Below are positions 43,760 through 53,129 of a DNA stretch of 64,000 nucleotides, piece after piece. Source of the DNA: Pelomonas sp965229315 (GTDB lineage Bacteria > Pseudomonadota > Gammaproteobacteria > Burkholderiales > Burkholderiaceae_C); NCBI RefSeq assembly GCF_965229315.1, contig NZ_CBDDJA010000002.1, positions 4,003,777 to 4,067,776 of the forward strand. Reading direction: 5' to 3'. How positions within the stretch are numbered: the first letter of the stretch is position 1; the number at the start of each line of letters is the position of its first letter. Below the pieces are notes generated by a model, which did no database searches, was not told the origin of the DNA, and was given only the letters and a program-made list of their open reading frames with translations. The translations under genes and the position numbers were made by a program.

Positions 43760-45720
43760 TGCGGGCCCTGGGGCTGGCGGCGCTGCTGGCCGCGTCGACC
43801 GCCGCGCACGCGCTGGAACTGGCCGGTGTGTTCGCCGACCACATGGTGCTGCAGCGAGATGCGCCGCTGCGCGTCTGGGGGCGGGCCGAGCCGGGCCAGC
43901 GCGTGCGCGTGCAGCTGGCCGGCCAAGAGGGCGAGGCGCAGTCCGGCGCCGATGGCCGCTGGCAGGCCACGTTGAAAGCCCTGCCCGCCGGCGGGCCGCA
44001 CCGGCTGCAGGTCGGCGCCGGCGCGCAGCAGCGCGTGGTATCCGACGTGCTGATCGGCGACGTGTGGATCGCCGCCGGCCAGTCCAACATGGAATGGCTG
44101 CTGGCCGACTCGAACGACGGTGCCACCGAGATCGCCGCGGCCGGCCGCCATCCGCTGATCCGCCACGCCAAGATGCCGCACCGCGCCAGCCTGGCGCCGC
44201 AGCGCGACGCGCCGCCGCTGCGCTGGGACGTCGCCTCGCCCGCCACGGCCGGGCAGTTCAGCGCCGTGGCCTGGCACTTCGCGCGGCGCGTGCAGGCAGA
44301 AACCGGCGTGGCGGTCGGGCTGCTCAACCTGAGCTGGGGCGGCACCCACGTCGAGACCTGGACCAGCCCGCGCGCCGCGGCCACCGACCCCGACCTCGCC
44401 GCCACCGTGCGCGCGATGCCGACCGACAACGCCACGTTCGTGCAGCGCCGCCGCGACGCCGTGATGGCGCGCGTGCGCGGCTGGCAGGGCGCGCTGCCGC
44501 TGTCGGAGGGCGCCGTGCCGCCCTGGGCCGACCCGGCGCTGGACGACACGGCCTGGCCCACGCTGAATGCACCGCAGGTCTGGGAGACGCAGGGCCTGCC
44601 GGGCCTGGACGGGCAGGTCTGGCTGCGTCGCCACGTCGCGCTGACGGCGGCGCAGGCCTCGGGTGCGGCCACGCTGCGCCTGGGGCTGGTGGACGACTGC
44701 GACGAGACCTTCGTCAACGGCCAGCGCGTCGGCAAGACCTGCGGCTGGGACGCGCCGCGAGCCTACGCCGTGCCCACGGGCCTGCTGCACGAGGGCGACA
44801 ACGTCATCGCCGTGCGCGTGACGGACACCGGTGGCGATGGCGGCATGCACGGCCCGGCGGCTGGCCTGCGGCTGGAGACGGCCGCAGGCAGCCAGCCGCT
44901 CGCTGGTCGCTGGCAGGCGCGCGTGGAGGCGTTGCAGCCGGTCGTCGAACCCGGCCCCAACGACCTGCCCAGCCTGCTGTTCAACGGCATGGTCCGGCCG
45001 TTCACGCCGTTCGCGGTGCGCGGTGTCATCTGGTATCAGGGCGAGACGAACGCCCCGCGCGCGGCGCGTTATGCGCAGGCCTTCCCGCGCCTCATCGGCG
45101 ACTGGCGCGCGCACTGGCACGACCAGGGGCAGCCCGGGCTGCTGCCGTTCTACTTCGTGCAGATCTCGTCCTTCGGCCCGCGCACGCCGCTGCCCGAGGG
45201 CAGCGCGTTCGCCGAGCTGCGCGAGTCGCAACGCGCGGCGCTGAAGCTGCCCGGCACCGGCATGGCCGTCAGCATCGACGTGGGTGATGCCCACGACATC
45301 CACCCGCGCGACAAGCGCACCGTGGGCGAGCGCCTGGCCCGCATCGCGCTGGCGCAGAGCTATGGCCGCACGCTGCCGTTCAAGGGCCCGACGCTGCGCG
45401 GCAGCCGCGTGCACGACGAGGTCGTCGAACTGCGCTTCGCCGACGTGGCCGGCGGCCTGGCCACACGTGACGGCGGCCCGCTGCTGGGTTTCGAGATCGC
45501 CGGCGCGGACCGGCGCTTCGTGCCGGCGCAAGCCGAGATCGTCGGCCGCGACCGTGTGCGCGTGCGCAGCCCCCAGGTCGCCCGGCCGGCCGCCGTGCGC
45601 TACGCGTGGGCCGACACGCCGCTGGCGGCCAACCTCGTGGACGGCGCCGGCCTGCCCGCGTCGCCCTGGCGCAGCGACCGCTGGCCGCTGGTCACGCGTG
45701 ACATTCGTCCGGAGTTCTGA
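43759..45720 (+). CDS. Sialate O-acetylesterase-family (SASA) esterase
   Basis: SGNH-type carbohydrate esterase of 653 residues with a signal peptide (about 1-20). The family signature includes VFADHMVLQRDAPLRVWGRA, the Ser-bearing block IAAGQSNMEW and GVIWYQGETN. A galactose-binding-like module (about 255-375, WADPALDDTAWPTLN to DNVIAVRVTDTGG) is inserted in the catalytic domain, as in many bacterial SASA proteins. The name does not imply sialic acid; here it probably removes acetyl groups from the glucan. It is the last gene of the sugar operon. Confidence 0.9.
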   Translation: MRALGLAALLAASTAAHALELAGVFADHMVLQRDAPLRVWGRAEPGQRVRVQLAGQEGEAQSGADGRWQATLKALPAGGPHRLQVGAGAQQRVVSDVLIGDVWIAAGQSNMEWLLADSNDGATEIAAAGRHPLIRHAKMPHRASLAPQRDAPPLRWDVASPATAGQFSAVAWHFARRVQAETGVAVGLLNLSWGGTHVETWTSPRAAATDPDLAATVRAMPTDNATFVQRRRDAVMARVRGWQGALPLSEGAVPPWADPALDDTAWPTLNAPQVWETQGLPGLDGQVWLRRHVALTAAQASGAATLRLGLVDDCDETFVNGQRVGKTCGWDAPRAYAVPTGLLHEGDNVIAVRVTDTGGDGGMHGPAAGLRLETAAGSQPLAGRWQARVEALQPVVEPGPNDLPSLLFNGMVRPFTPFAVRGVIWYQGETNAPRAARYAQAFPRLIGDWRAHWHDQGQPGLLPFYFVQISSFGPRTPLPEGSAFAELRESQRAALKLPGTGMAVSIDVGDAHDIHPRDKRTVGERLARIALAQSYGRTLPFKGPTLRGSRVHDEVVELRFADVAGGLATRDGGPLLGFEIAGADRRFVPAQAEIVGRDRVRVRSPQVARPAAVRYAWADTPLAANLVDGAGLPASPWRSDRWPLVTRDIRPEF

Positions 45721-45776
45721 CGACGCCGAGCGCGCAGCGGTGGATGCCGCGAGTCTTCCCTCGCTAGGATGGGTCG

Positions 45777-48044
45777 ATGACCGGCATCCTCCTGATCAGC
45801 AGCAGCCTGATCACCTTGCTGGGGCTGGCGCTGCTGGTGCTGGCCCGGTTGGAGCCCGGTCATCCGCACATCCGCGACTGGGGCTGGAGCCATGTGCTGC
45901 TGGCCGCCGGCCTCACGCTGGGCGTGGCGCTGGTGCCGCCTGACCACGAAACGCTGCGCTACAAGCTGCAGGCCACCGGGGCGACGGCCTGCATCATCGC
46001 GTCGCTGGCCCTGCAACTGGCCGGTGCCGCGCATTACAGCGGCCGTGCCTGGCGCTGGCGGCGCGGTGCGCCGGTGTTCGCCGCGCTGCTCGGCGTCGTC
46101 CTCGCGCTGGCGCTGGTGCAGCAGCATTTCGCCGTCGTCGCGGCGGCGCTGATCCTGGCGGGCGGCACCTGGCTCGCGGCGGCCTGGCTGTGGCGCGGCG
46201 GCGAGCGCGGCGAACGCATCGTAGCCGCCTGCTTCATGGCCTCGGGCCTGGTGCACCTGAGCGGCCCGCTGCTGGACCCCATGGCCCGCTCCATGGTCAC
46301 GCACATCCTCGGCACCTTCGTGCAGGCGGTGCTCGCGATGGCATTGATCCTGCTGTCGGTGCGCCGCGCCCACCAGGAAAAGGAGCGCTCCAACACGCGG
46401 CTGCGGCAGCTCTACGAGCGCTCCATGCAAGGCCTGGCCGTGCTGCGCGACGGCCGTGCCGTCTACGCCAACCCGGCCGCGCTGGCGATGTTCGGCTTCG
46501 ACCAGGTGGGCGGCGAGCTGGACGTCTACCGCGTGATCGCCCCGGCCGACGTCGAGGCGGCTCGGGCGCGCTACCAGCGCCTGATGCAGGACCGCGTCGG
46601 CCACATCGCCTGGGAGGGCGAGCGCTACCGGCGCGACGGCAGCGCCATCTACGTGCGCGGCAGCTCCAGCTACATCGAGTGGGAGGGCGGTCCGGCGTTG
46701 CTGGTGCTGATGCTGGACGACACCGAGCGCCAGCGCGCCACCGAGGCGCTGCGCCGCCAGGCCCTGCACGACGAGCTGACCGACCTGCCCAACCGCCACG
46801 CGGCACTGGCCCGCCTGGCCGAGATGACCGTGCCGGGCGCAGGCGGCTTTGCGCTGCTGTCGGCCGACCTGGACCGCTTCCAGCTCGTCAACGAAAGCCT
46901 GGGCCACGACACCGGCGACGCGCTGCTGCGTGCCATTGCCGACCGGCTGCGACGCGCGCTGCCGCCCGAGGCCCTACTGGCCCGCCTCGGCGAAGACCAG
47001 TTCCTGCTGCTGCAGCCCGGCGTGGAAGACGACGCGGCCGCGCTGCTCGCCGGCCAGCAACTGCTGGCGTTGCTGAACGCGCCCTTCGTCGTGGGCCACC
47101 GGGCCTTGTACGTGCACATGTCTGTCGGCATCGCGCGCTTCCCCGCGCAGGGGCTCGATGGCGCCGCGCTGCTGCGCGCGGCCGACGTGGCCATGCACCA
47201 GGCCAAGCAGCAGGCCGGCGCCGCGGTCGTGGCCTACCGGGCCGGCATGGCGTCCGGTGCGGGGGACCTGCTGGAGATCGAGCAGGCGCTGGCCGCGGCC
47301 ATCGAGCGCGAGGAGTTCCTGCTGGAGTACCAGCCCAAGTACGCCTGCGGCAGCCGCGCGCTGGCGGGCTTCGAGGCGCTGGTGCGCTGGCAGCGCCCGG
47401 GGCGTGGCCGTGTCAGCCCGGCGGAGTTCATCCCCGCCGCCGAGCGCACCGGGCAGATCGTGGCGCTGGGCGCGCTGATCCTGCGCCAGGCCGCCCGGCA
47501 GCTGCGCGACTGGCAGCAGCAGGGCCTGGCCGTGCTGCCGGTCGCCGTCAACGTGTCGCCGCTGCAGTTCGAGGACGCCGGCTTCGCCGACGCGCTGCTG
47601 GCCCTGGTGCGCGCCCATGGCGTGGACCCCAAGCTCGTGGAGGTCGAGATCACCGAGACGGCCGCCATGACGCACATGGACCGCGTGCTGCCCCAGCTCG
47701 CGCGTCTGCGCGAGGCCGGCGTGGGCGTCGCGTTCGACGACTTCGGCACCGGCCAGAGCTCGCTCACGCTGCTGCGCCGCCTGCCCATCACCACGCTCAA
47801 GCTGGACCGCAGCATGATCGAACCGCTGCCGGAGCCGTCGGCCGGCGCGGTCGTCCGCGCGGCCTGCGTGCTGGCGCAGGCGCTGGGGCTGGCCGTGGTG
47901 GCCGAAGGCGTCGAGACCGACCTGCAGGCCGAGGCCGCCGAACGCCTGGGCTGCACGCACCTGCAGGGCTTCCTGCTGTCGCGGCCGCTCGGCGCCGACC
48001 CGGCCGGCGCGCTGCTGGCCGCAGCCGCGCGCGCCATCGCCTGA
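45777..48044 (+). CDS. Membrane PAS-GGDEF-EAL protein, likely c-di-GMP phosphodiesterase
   Basis: Protein of 755 residues. Seven or so spans (1-200) precede a PAS domain (about 215-325), a GGDEF domain and an EAL domain (about 505-745). The GGDEF signature is degenerate (RLGEDQF), so cyclase activity is unlikely. The EAL domain keeps FEALVRW, NVSPLQF, EITET, DDFGTGQSSLTLL and EGVET, so phosphodiesterase activity on cyclic-di-GMP is expected. AGGA lies 7 nt before the ATG. It follows the sugar operon by 56 nt and is probably separate. Confidence 0.9.
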   Translation: MTGILLISSSLITLLGLALLVLARLEPGHPHIRDWGWSHVLLAAGLTLGVALVPPDHETLRYKLQATGATACIIASLALQLAGAAHYSGRAWRWRRGAPVFAALLGVVLALALVQQHFAVVAAALILAGGTWLAAAWLWRGGERGERIVAACFMASGLVHLSGPLLDPMARSMVTHILGTFVQAVLAMALILLSVRRAHQEKERSNTRLRQLYERSMQGLAVLRDGRAVYANPAALAMFGFDQVGGELDVYRVIAPADVEAARARYQRLMQDRVGHIAWEGERYRRDGSAIYVRGSSSYIEWEGGPALLVLMLDDTERQRATEALRRQALHDELTDLPNRHAALARLAEMTVPGAGGFALLSADLDRFQLVNESLGHDTGDALLRAIADRLRRALPPEALLARLGEDQFLLLQPGVEDDAAALLAGQQLLALLNAPFVVGHRALYVHMSVGIARFPAQGLDGAALLRAADVAMHQAKQQAGAAVVAYRAGMASGAGDLLEIEQALAAAIEREEFLLEYQPKYACGSRALAGFEALVRWQRPGRGRVSPAEFIPAAERTGQIVALGALILRQAARQLRDWQQQGLAVLPVAVNVSPLQFEDAGFADALLALVRAHGVDPKLVEVEITETAAMTHMDRVLPQLARLREAGVGVAFDDFGTGQSSLTLLRRLPITTLKLDRSMIEPLPEPSAGAVVRAACVLAQALGLAVVAEGVETDLQAEAAERLGCTHLQGFLLSRPLGADPAGALLAAAARAIA

Positions 48045-48054
48045 GTCCGCAGCC

Positions 48055-48891
48055 TCAGGCGGCCATCAATTCGCCCATCCGCACCGCGCCGCCCGGCTGC
48101 CAGGCCGGGTTGAACTGCAGCGCGCCGGGGCGGAACAGCATGACCACCGTGGAGCCCAGCAGGAAGCGGCCCATCTCGTCGCCCTGCACCAGTTGCACCT
48201 GGCCCGGCGCATAGCGCCATTCGTGCACGTCGCCCTCGCGCTGGATGCGCCCCTGCCAGACCGTCGCCATGCTGCCGACGATGGTGGCACCCACCAGCAC
48301 CAGCACCCAGCTGCCGAGCGTGTCGTGCTCGAACACGCACACCAGCCGCTCGTTGCGCGCGAACAGGCCCGGCACGCCGCGCGCCGTCGTCGGGTTCACC
48401 GAGAACAGCTCGCCCGGCACGTGGATCATGCGCGTCAGCCGGCCATCGGCCGGCATGTGGATGCGGTGGTAGTCCCTGGGGCTCAAGTACAGGTTGGCGA
48501 ACAGGCCGTCCTGGAACTGCGCGGCCAACTGCGCGTCGCCGCCGACCAGCGCCGTCGTCGTGAACGCCTGGCCCTTGGCCTGGAAGACCTGGTCGCCCTG
48601 GATGTGCCCGACCTGGCTGATCGCGCCGTCCACCGGGCAGACCAGCGGCGCGCTCGCCAGGGGCCGCGCACCGGGCTTCAAGGCGCGCGTGAAGAAGTCG
48701 TTGAACGTCGCGTAGGCCGTGATGTCCGGCTCGGCCGCCTCGGCCATGTTGACGCCGTAGTGAGCGACGAAGCGGCGGATGGTGGCGGTCGTCAAGCCGC
48801 CCATCGGCTTGGATGCGTAACGCCCGGCCAGCCGGGTCAGCGCCAGCTTGGGCATCAGGTACTGCGGCAGGACGGCGAAGCGGTCGGACAT
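48055..48891 (-). CDS. psd: Phosphatidylserine decarboxylase
   Basis: Makes phosphatidylethanolamine from phosphatidylserine in the inner membrane. The 278-residue proenzyme has the self-cleavage LGST at 245-248, where S247 becomes the pyruvoyl group of the alpha chain. The charge-relay residues are D88 in CPVDG and H144 in YHRIHMP. The ATG at 48891 is used; a TTG at 48903 is possible, and neither has a strong Shine-Dalgarno. It is convergent with the EAL gene, with only 10 nt between the stops. Confidence 0.94.
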   Translation of the reverse strand: MSDRFAVLPQYLMPKLALTRLAGRYASKPMGGLTTATIRRFVAHYGVNMAEAAEPDITAYATFNDFFTRALKPGARPLASAPLVCPVDGAISQVGHIQGDQVFQAKGQAFTTTALVGGDAQLAAQFQDGLFANLYLSPRDYHRIHMPADGRLTRMIHVPGELFSVNPTTARGVPGLFARNERLVCVFEHDTLGSWVLVLVGATIVGSMATVWQGRIQREGDVHEWRYAPGQVQLVQGDEMGRFLLGSTVVMLFRPGALQFNPAWQPGGAVRMGELMAA

Positions 48892-48985
48892 GGCGAGGGG
48901 CAAAAAGGGGTCGCGGATTCTAGGAGCGCCCCTGATCGGTGCGCCCTAGGGTGAGCGCGAGGGTGGGCAGCGACAATCCGGGTCG

Positions 48986-49780
48986 ATGTCCTGGGTCCAC
49001 AGCTCCTTCTACCGCTTCACGCCGATCAGCGATCCCGTCGCGCTGGCCGCCTGGCTGCGCGAGGCCGCCGCGGGCTTGGGCGGCACCGTCGTCGTGGCCG
49101 GGGAAGGCGTGAGTGGCGCCGTGGCCGGCCCGGATGACCGGCTGGCGGCCTTCGAGGCCGCACTGCTGGGGCAACCGGGCCTGGCGGGACTGCGCTTCAA
49201 GCACAACGACTGCGCCCGCCCGCCGTTCAGCCGGCTCAAGGTGTCGGTCAAGCCGGAGATCGTCGCGTTCGGCATTCCCGGCGTCAGCGGCCGCGAAGGC
49301 ACCGACACCCACGTCAGCCCGCAGCGCTTTCGCGAGCTGCTGGACGACCCCGACACGGTGGTGCTGGACAACCGCAACACGTTCGAGTTCCAGCTCGGGC
49401 GCTTTCGCGGTGCCGTGGACCCGGGCGTGGCGCATTTCCGCGACTTTCCGGCCTATGTCCAGGCGCACCGCGAGGCCTGGCAGGGCAAAACGGTCGCCAT
49501 GTACTGCACCGGCGGCATCCGCTGCGAGAAGACGGCGGCCTGGATGCAGCAGCAGGGCCTGCACGTCGCGCAGCTCGACGGCGGCATCCTGGGCTTCTTC
49601 GAGGCCTTCCCGGACGCCGCGCGGGACTGGCAGGGCGAGTGCTACGTGTTCGACAAGCGCATCGCCATCGACACCGCCGGCCACGAAACCGGCACGACCG
49701 CCGAAGCCGTGTTCACCGACCCGGCCGACGCCTGGCGGCTGGCGCGCGCGAAGCGGCTGGACCCCGCTGCGGAGGATTGA
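48986..49780 (+). CDS. trhO: Rhodanese-related tRNA uridine hydroxylase TrhO
   Basis: Member of the UPF0176 family, shown in E. coli and Bacillus to hydroxylate uridine 34 of certain tRNAs for 5-methoxyuridine or 5-oxyacetic acid modification. The 264-residue protein has an N-terminal ferredoxin-like region (1-100) with FKHNDCARPPFSRLKV and a rhodanese domain (110-210). The catalytic cysteine is C174 in MYCTGGIRCEK. It is divergent from psd with 94 nt between starts. Confidence 0.9.
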   Translation: MSWVHSSFYRFTPISDPVALAAWLREAAAGLGGTVVVAGEGVSGAVAGPDDRLAAFEAALLGQPGLAGLRFKHNDCARPPFSRLKVSVKPEIVAFGIPGVSGREGTDTHVSPQRFRELLDDPDTVVLDNRNTFEFQLGRFRGAVDPGVAHFRDFPAYVQAHREAWQGKTVAMYCTGGIRCEKTAAWMQQQGLHVAQLDGGILGFFEAFPDAARDWQGECYVFDKRIAIDTAGHETGTTAEAVFTDPADAWRLARAKRLDPAAED

Positions 49781-49787
49781 TTCCCCG

Positions 49788-49811
49788 GGCGCGGAGCAAA
49801 GCTTCCGCGCC
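49788..49811. terminator. Hairpin after trhO
   Basis: An 8-bp stem GGCGCGGA/TCCGCGCC with an 8-nt loop begins 8 nt after the trhO stop. The following bases are GC-rich, so termination would not be of the classic U-tract type. Confidence 0.4.
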
Positions 49812-49887
49812 GCGCCCCTGGTGCCGCACCGCAAACGCCGACAATCCCTCCCGCGCGCCGCTTGCGCGCACTGCCATCAGCTATCCG

Positions 49888-51189
49888 ATGTCCCACCTGA
49901 TCGTCCACGGCGGCACGCCCCTGAGCGGCCGCATCGTTCCCTCGGCCAACAAGAACGCCGTCCTGCCCATCCTGTGCGCCACGCTGCTGACCCGGCAGCC
50001 CGTGCGCCTGCGCGGCGTGCCCGAGATCACCGACGTGAAGAAGATCGTCGAGGTGTTCCGCAAACTCGGCTCGCAGGTCGAGCTGGACTTCAAGACCGGC
50101 ATCCTGGACGTGCACCACGCGCACACGCACTTCGACCCGGCCACCGACCGACTGCCCGAGGAGATGCGCTCCTCCATCATGCTGGTGCCGGGCCTGATGG
50201 CGCGCTTCGGCGCGGCGCGCATCGAGGACGACGTCAAGGGCTGCACGCTGGGCGCGCGCGAGATCGACCCGCACGTGGAGGTGTTCCAGCGCTTCGGCGC
50301 CGACGTGGAGCGCCTGCCCGACGGCCTGGTGCTGCGCGTGCACCGGCCGCTGACGGCCAACGCCCACTGGACGGACTACGCCTCCGTCACGACCACCGAG
50401 AACTTCGTGCTGTGCGCCGCGCTGGCCGACGGCGTCTCCACGCTGACCAACGCCGCCAGCGAGCCGCACGTGCAGGAGTTCTGCAACTTCATGTCCATGC
50501 TGGGCGCGAAGATCGAAGGCCACGGCACGTCCAAGCTGAAGATCACGGGCGTGGATGAACTGGGCGGCGCGGACTACACCTTCACCGAGGACTTCCACGA
50601 GATCGTCACCTTCCTGGCGCTGGGCGCCATCACCGGCGGCGACGTGCGCGTGAAGAACAGCGCGCCGGAGATGTTCCCGCTGCTGGACCGCACCTTTGGC
50701 AAGTTCGGCGTGCAGATCCTGCACGAGGACGGCTGGAGCCGCTGCGTGACCAGCGGCCCGCTGAAGGTCAAGGAGCCCTTCACGCGCAACATCCTGCAGA
50801 AGGTGGAAGCGGCGCCCTGGCCCTATGTGCCGGTGGACCTGCTGCCCATCTTCGTCGCGCTCGGCGTGAAGGCCGAAGGCAGCGTGATGTTCTGGAACAA
50901 GGTCTACGACGGCGCGATGGGCTGGACCAGCGAGCTGGCCAAGTTCGGCGCGCATGCCTTCCTGAGCGACCCGCACCGCATGATCACCTTCGGCGGCAAG
51001 CCGCTCTCCCCGGCCGAGGTCGAGAGCCCGTACATCATCCGCGTCGCCATCGCGCTGCTGATGGTGGCGGCCAGCGTGCCGGGCAAGAGCCTCATCAAGA
51101 ACGCGACGCCCATCCGCCGCGCCCACCCCAACTTCGTCGAGCACATCGGCGAGCTGGGCGCGCGCATGGAATGGGTGGACGGCGACTGA
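49888..51189 (+). CDS. MurA-family enolpyruvyl transferase paralogue
   Basis: Protein of 433 residues with the two-domain EPSP/MurA fold. Active-site positions of MurA can be matched: K22-N23 in PSANKNAVLPI, C119 in VKGCTLGAREID, an Asp in VPVDLLPIF and Arg in YIIRVAIA. Many surrounding segments differ from classical MurA, for example VTTTENFVLCAA and SPYIIRVAIALLMV. It lies beside trhO and an orphan binding protein, not next to the hisG-type genes common for murA. I take it as a MurA paralogue that may use UDP-GlcNAc or a related sugar nucleotide. A single essential murA is still possible. Confidence 0.8.
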   Translation: MSHLIVHGGTPLSGRIVPSANKNAVLPILCATLLTRQPVRLRGVPEITDVKKIVEVFRKLGSQVELDFKTGILDVHHAHTHFDPATDRLPEEMRSSIMLVPGLMARFGAARIEDDVKGCTLGAREIDPHVEVFQRFGADVERLPDGLVLRVHRPLTANAHWTDYASVTTTENFVLCAALADGVSTLTNAASEPHVQEFCNFMSMLGAKIEGHGTSKLKITGVDELGGADYTFTEDFHEIVTFLALGAITGGDVRVKNSAPEMFPLLDRTFGKFGVQILHEDGWSRCVTSGPLKVKEPFTRNILQKVEAAPWPYVPVDLLPIFVALGVKAEGSVMFWNKVYDGAMGWTSELAKFGAHAFLSDPHRMITFGGKPLSPAEVESPYIIRVAIALLMVAASVPGKSLIKNATPIRRAHPNFVEHIGELGARMEWVDGD

Positions 51190-51191
51190 CC

Positions 51192-52094
51192 ATGCGCCGG
51201 CTCCTGGCGCTGACCGCCCTGCTGGCGGCGGCGTCCGTGCACGCCGCGCCACCCGCGGACACCATCCGCTGGGTGGCGCAGGACATGCCGCCGCATTTCA
51301 GCTTCGTGCAGGGGCACCCGCCGCGCAGCATCGGCGAACTGGGCCGGGGCGAGCTGGACGGCTTCCTGCGCGTGCTGCTGGCCCGCATGCCCGAGGTCCG
51401 GCACGAGTTCGTCGAGGCCAGCACGGCCCGCTACGAGGCGCTGAGCCGCAGCGGCGAGACGCTGTGCTCGGCGCTGCACGTGCGCACGCCGGCGCGCCTG
51501 GAGTGGCTGTACTTCTCGCACCTGTACCCGCCGCTGGCCTCGCGCGAGATCCACGTCATCGTCAGGCGCAGCGTGCTGGACCAGCTGACGCGGGAGACGC
51601 CGCAGGACGGCCGCATCGTGCTCGCCGACCTGCTCAAGCGCCCCGACCTGCGCCTGCTGATCGCGCGCGACCGCGCATTTGGCCCACAGATCGACGCGCT
51701 GTTGTCCACGCAGGAGGTGCCGCGGCTGGCCGTGGGCGCCAAGCCGAGCACGCAGTTGCTGAACATGCTGCGCGCGGGCCGCATGGACTACACGCTGGAG
51801 TACCCGACCGTCGCCAAGGATTACCTGCGGCGCGTCGGCGACCCCGGTGCGCTCTTCGCACTGCCGGTGGCCGAGGGCGTGAGCACGCTGCTGGCGACGG
51901 TGTCGTGCAGCCGCACGCCCGAGGGGCGCCGCCACATCGAGGCCATCGACGCTGCAGTACGCGCGCTGGCACGCGAGCCCAACCGCGACGCCTGGATGCG
52001 CGAGTGGCGCGGCAGCGCGCTCGACCCGGCGGACGTGAAGCGCCTGAACGCCTACATGGACGAGCGGGCCCGCGGCGGCGCGCGCATCGAGTGA
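51192..52094 (+). CDS. Periplasmic solute-binding-like protein (TIGR02285-type, orphan)
   Basis: Exported protein of 300 residues. A signal peptide (1-18) is followed by a substrate-binding-like fold, with IRWVAQDMPPHFSFVQG at the start and TLEYPTVAKDYLRRVG late. It resembles the TIGR02285 group of orphan periplasmic proteins. It starts 2 nt after the MurA-like stop, so transcription is shared, but it has no permease or ATPase partner. The ligand is unknown. Confidence 0.7.
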   Translation: MRRLLALTALLAAASVHAAPPADTIRWVAQDMPPHFSFVQGHPPRSIGELGRGELDGFLRVLLARMPEVRHEFVEASTARYEALSRSGETLCSALHVRTPARLEWLYFSHLYPPLASREIHVIVRRSVLDQLTRETPQDGRIVLADLLKRPDLRLLIARDRAFGPQIDALLSTQEVPRLAVGAKPSTQLLNMLRAGRMDYTLEYPTVAKDYLRRVGDPGALFALPVAEGVSTLLATVSCSRTPEGRRHIEAIDAAVRALAREPNRDAWMREWRGSALDPADVKRLNAYMDERARGGARIE

Positions 52095-52220
52095 CCACCC
52101 AGACGCGCCCCCAGCCGGCCATGACCCGCACACCGGCTCGCCTGCGCCCACCGCGGCACCGCGCCCTGCCGGCGGCCCGCCACCCCCGCCCGTCGGGCGC
52201 GCTGCGGCGCCGGCGCTAGG

Positions 52221-53129
52221 GTGGCCCGCCCCGCCAAGCCGACCCTGCCGCTGCGCCACGGCGTCGGCGCCAGCGCGGTGTTCTGCCCGCCCGGCCCGTG
52301 GGCCACGCTCACCGCCTTCCTCGGCGAGCGCCTGCCGCGTGTGGGCGACTGGCCGGCGCGGGTCGCGCGCGGCGACGTGGTCGACGACGACGGACGGCCC
52401 GTGGCCGATGCGCCCTACCGCGGCAACTGCCGCGTCTATTACTGGCGCCACCTGGACGTCGAGCCCGAGATCGCGTTCACCGAGCGCATCCTGTTCCAGG
52501 ACGAGCACCTGCTGGTGGCCGACAAGCCGCACTTCCTGCCCGTCACGCCCAGCGGCCTGTACGCGCGCCAGACGCTGATGGCGCGGCTGCGCCATGCGAC
52601 GGGCCTGGCCGACCTCAACCCCGTGCACCGGCTGGACCGCGAGACGGCCGGCCTCGTCGTCTTCAACGTCCGGCGCGACGAACGCGGGGCGTATCACAAC
52701 CTGTTCCGTGACCGCGTTGTCGACAAGGTCTACGACGCCATCGCGCCGCTGGGTGCCGGGCCTTGGCCGCGCGTCGTGCGGCACCGGCTGCAGGAGCCCG
52801 ACACCGAGGCCTTCATGCAGATGCAGGTCGTGGATGGCGAGCCGAACGCGCAGACCTGGATCGATCTCGTCCAGACGCTGCCCGGCGGGCTGGCGCGCTA
52901 CGAGTTGCGGCCGAAGACCGGCCTGCGCCACCAGCTGCGCGCGCAGATGAACGCGCTGGGCCTGCCGCTGGTGGGCGACCGCATCTACCCGGTGCTGCAG
53001 CCGCACGAGAACCCACCGCGCTTCGACGCGCCGCTGCAGCTCGTGGCCCGCGCGATCGCCTTCACGGACCCTGTGACGGGCGAGCGACGGCATTTCGAAC
53101 GCGGCACCACGACAATCGAGCCGCCATGA
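52221..53129 (+). CDS. RluA-family pseudouridine synthase
   Basis: RNA-modifying enzyme of 302 residues. The catalytic Asp is D139 in VHRLDRET, and the basic, RNA-contacting motif KTGLRHQLRAQM lies near the C-terminus. There is no S4 domain, only an unrelated N-terminal part (1-75). The RNA target (rRNA or tRNA) cannot be told. The start is GTG at 52221. The GGDEF gene overlaps its stop (ATGA). Confidence 0.9.
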   Translation: MARPAKPTLPLRHGVGASAVFCPPGPWATLTAFLGERLPRVGDWPARVARGDVVDDDGRPVADAPYRGNCRVYYWRHLDVEPEIAFTERILFQDEHLLVADKPHFLPVTPSGLYARQTLMARLRHATGLADLNPVHRLDRETAGLVVFNVRRDERGAYHNLFRDRVVDKVYDAIAPLGAGPWPRVVRHRLQEPDTEAFMQMQVVDGEPNAQTWIDLVQTLPGGLARYELRPKTGLRHQLRAQMNALGLPLVGDRIYPVLQPHENPPRFDAPLQLVARAIAFTDPVTGERRHFERGTTTIEPP

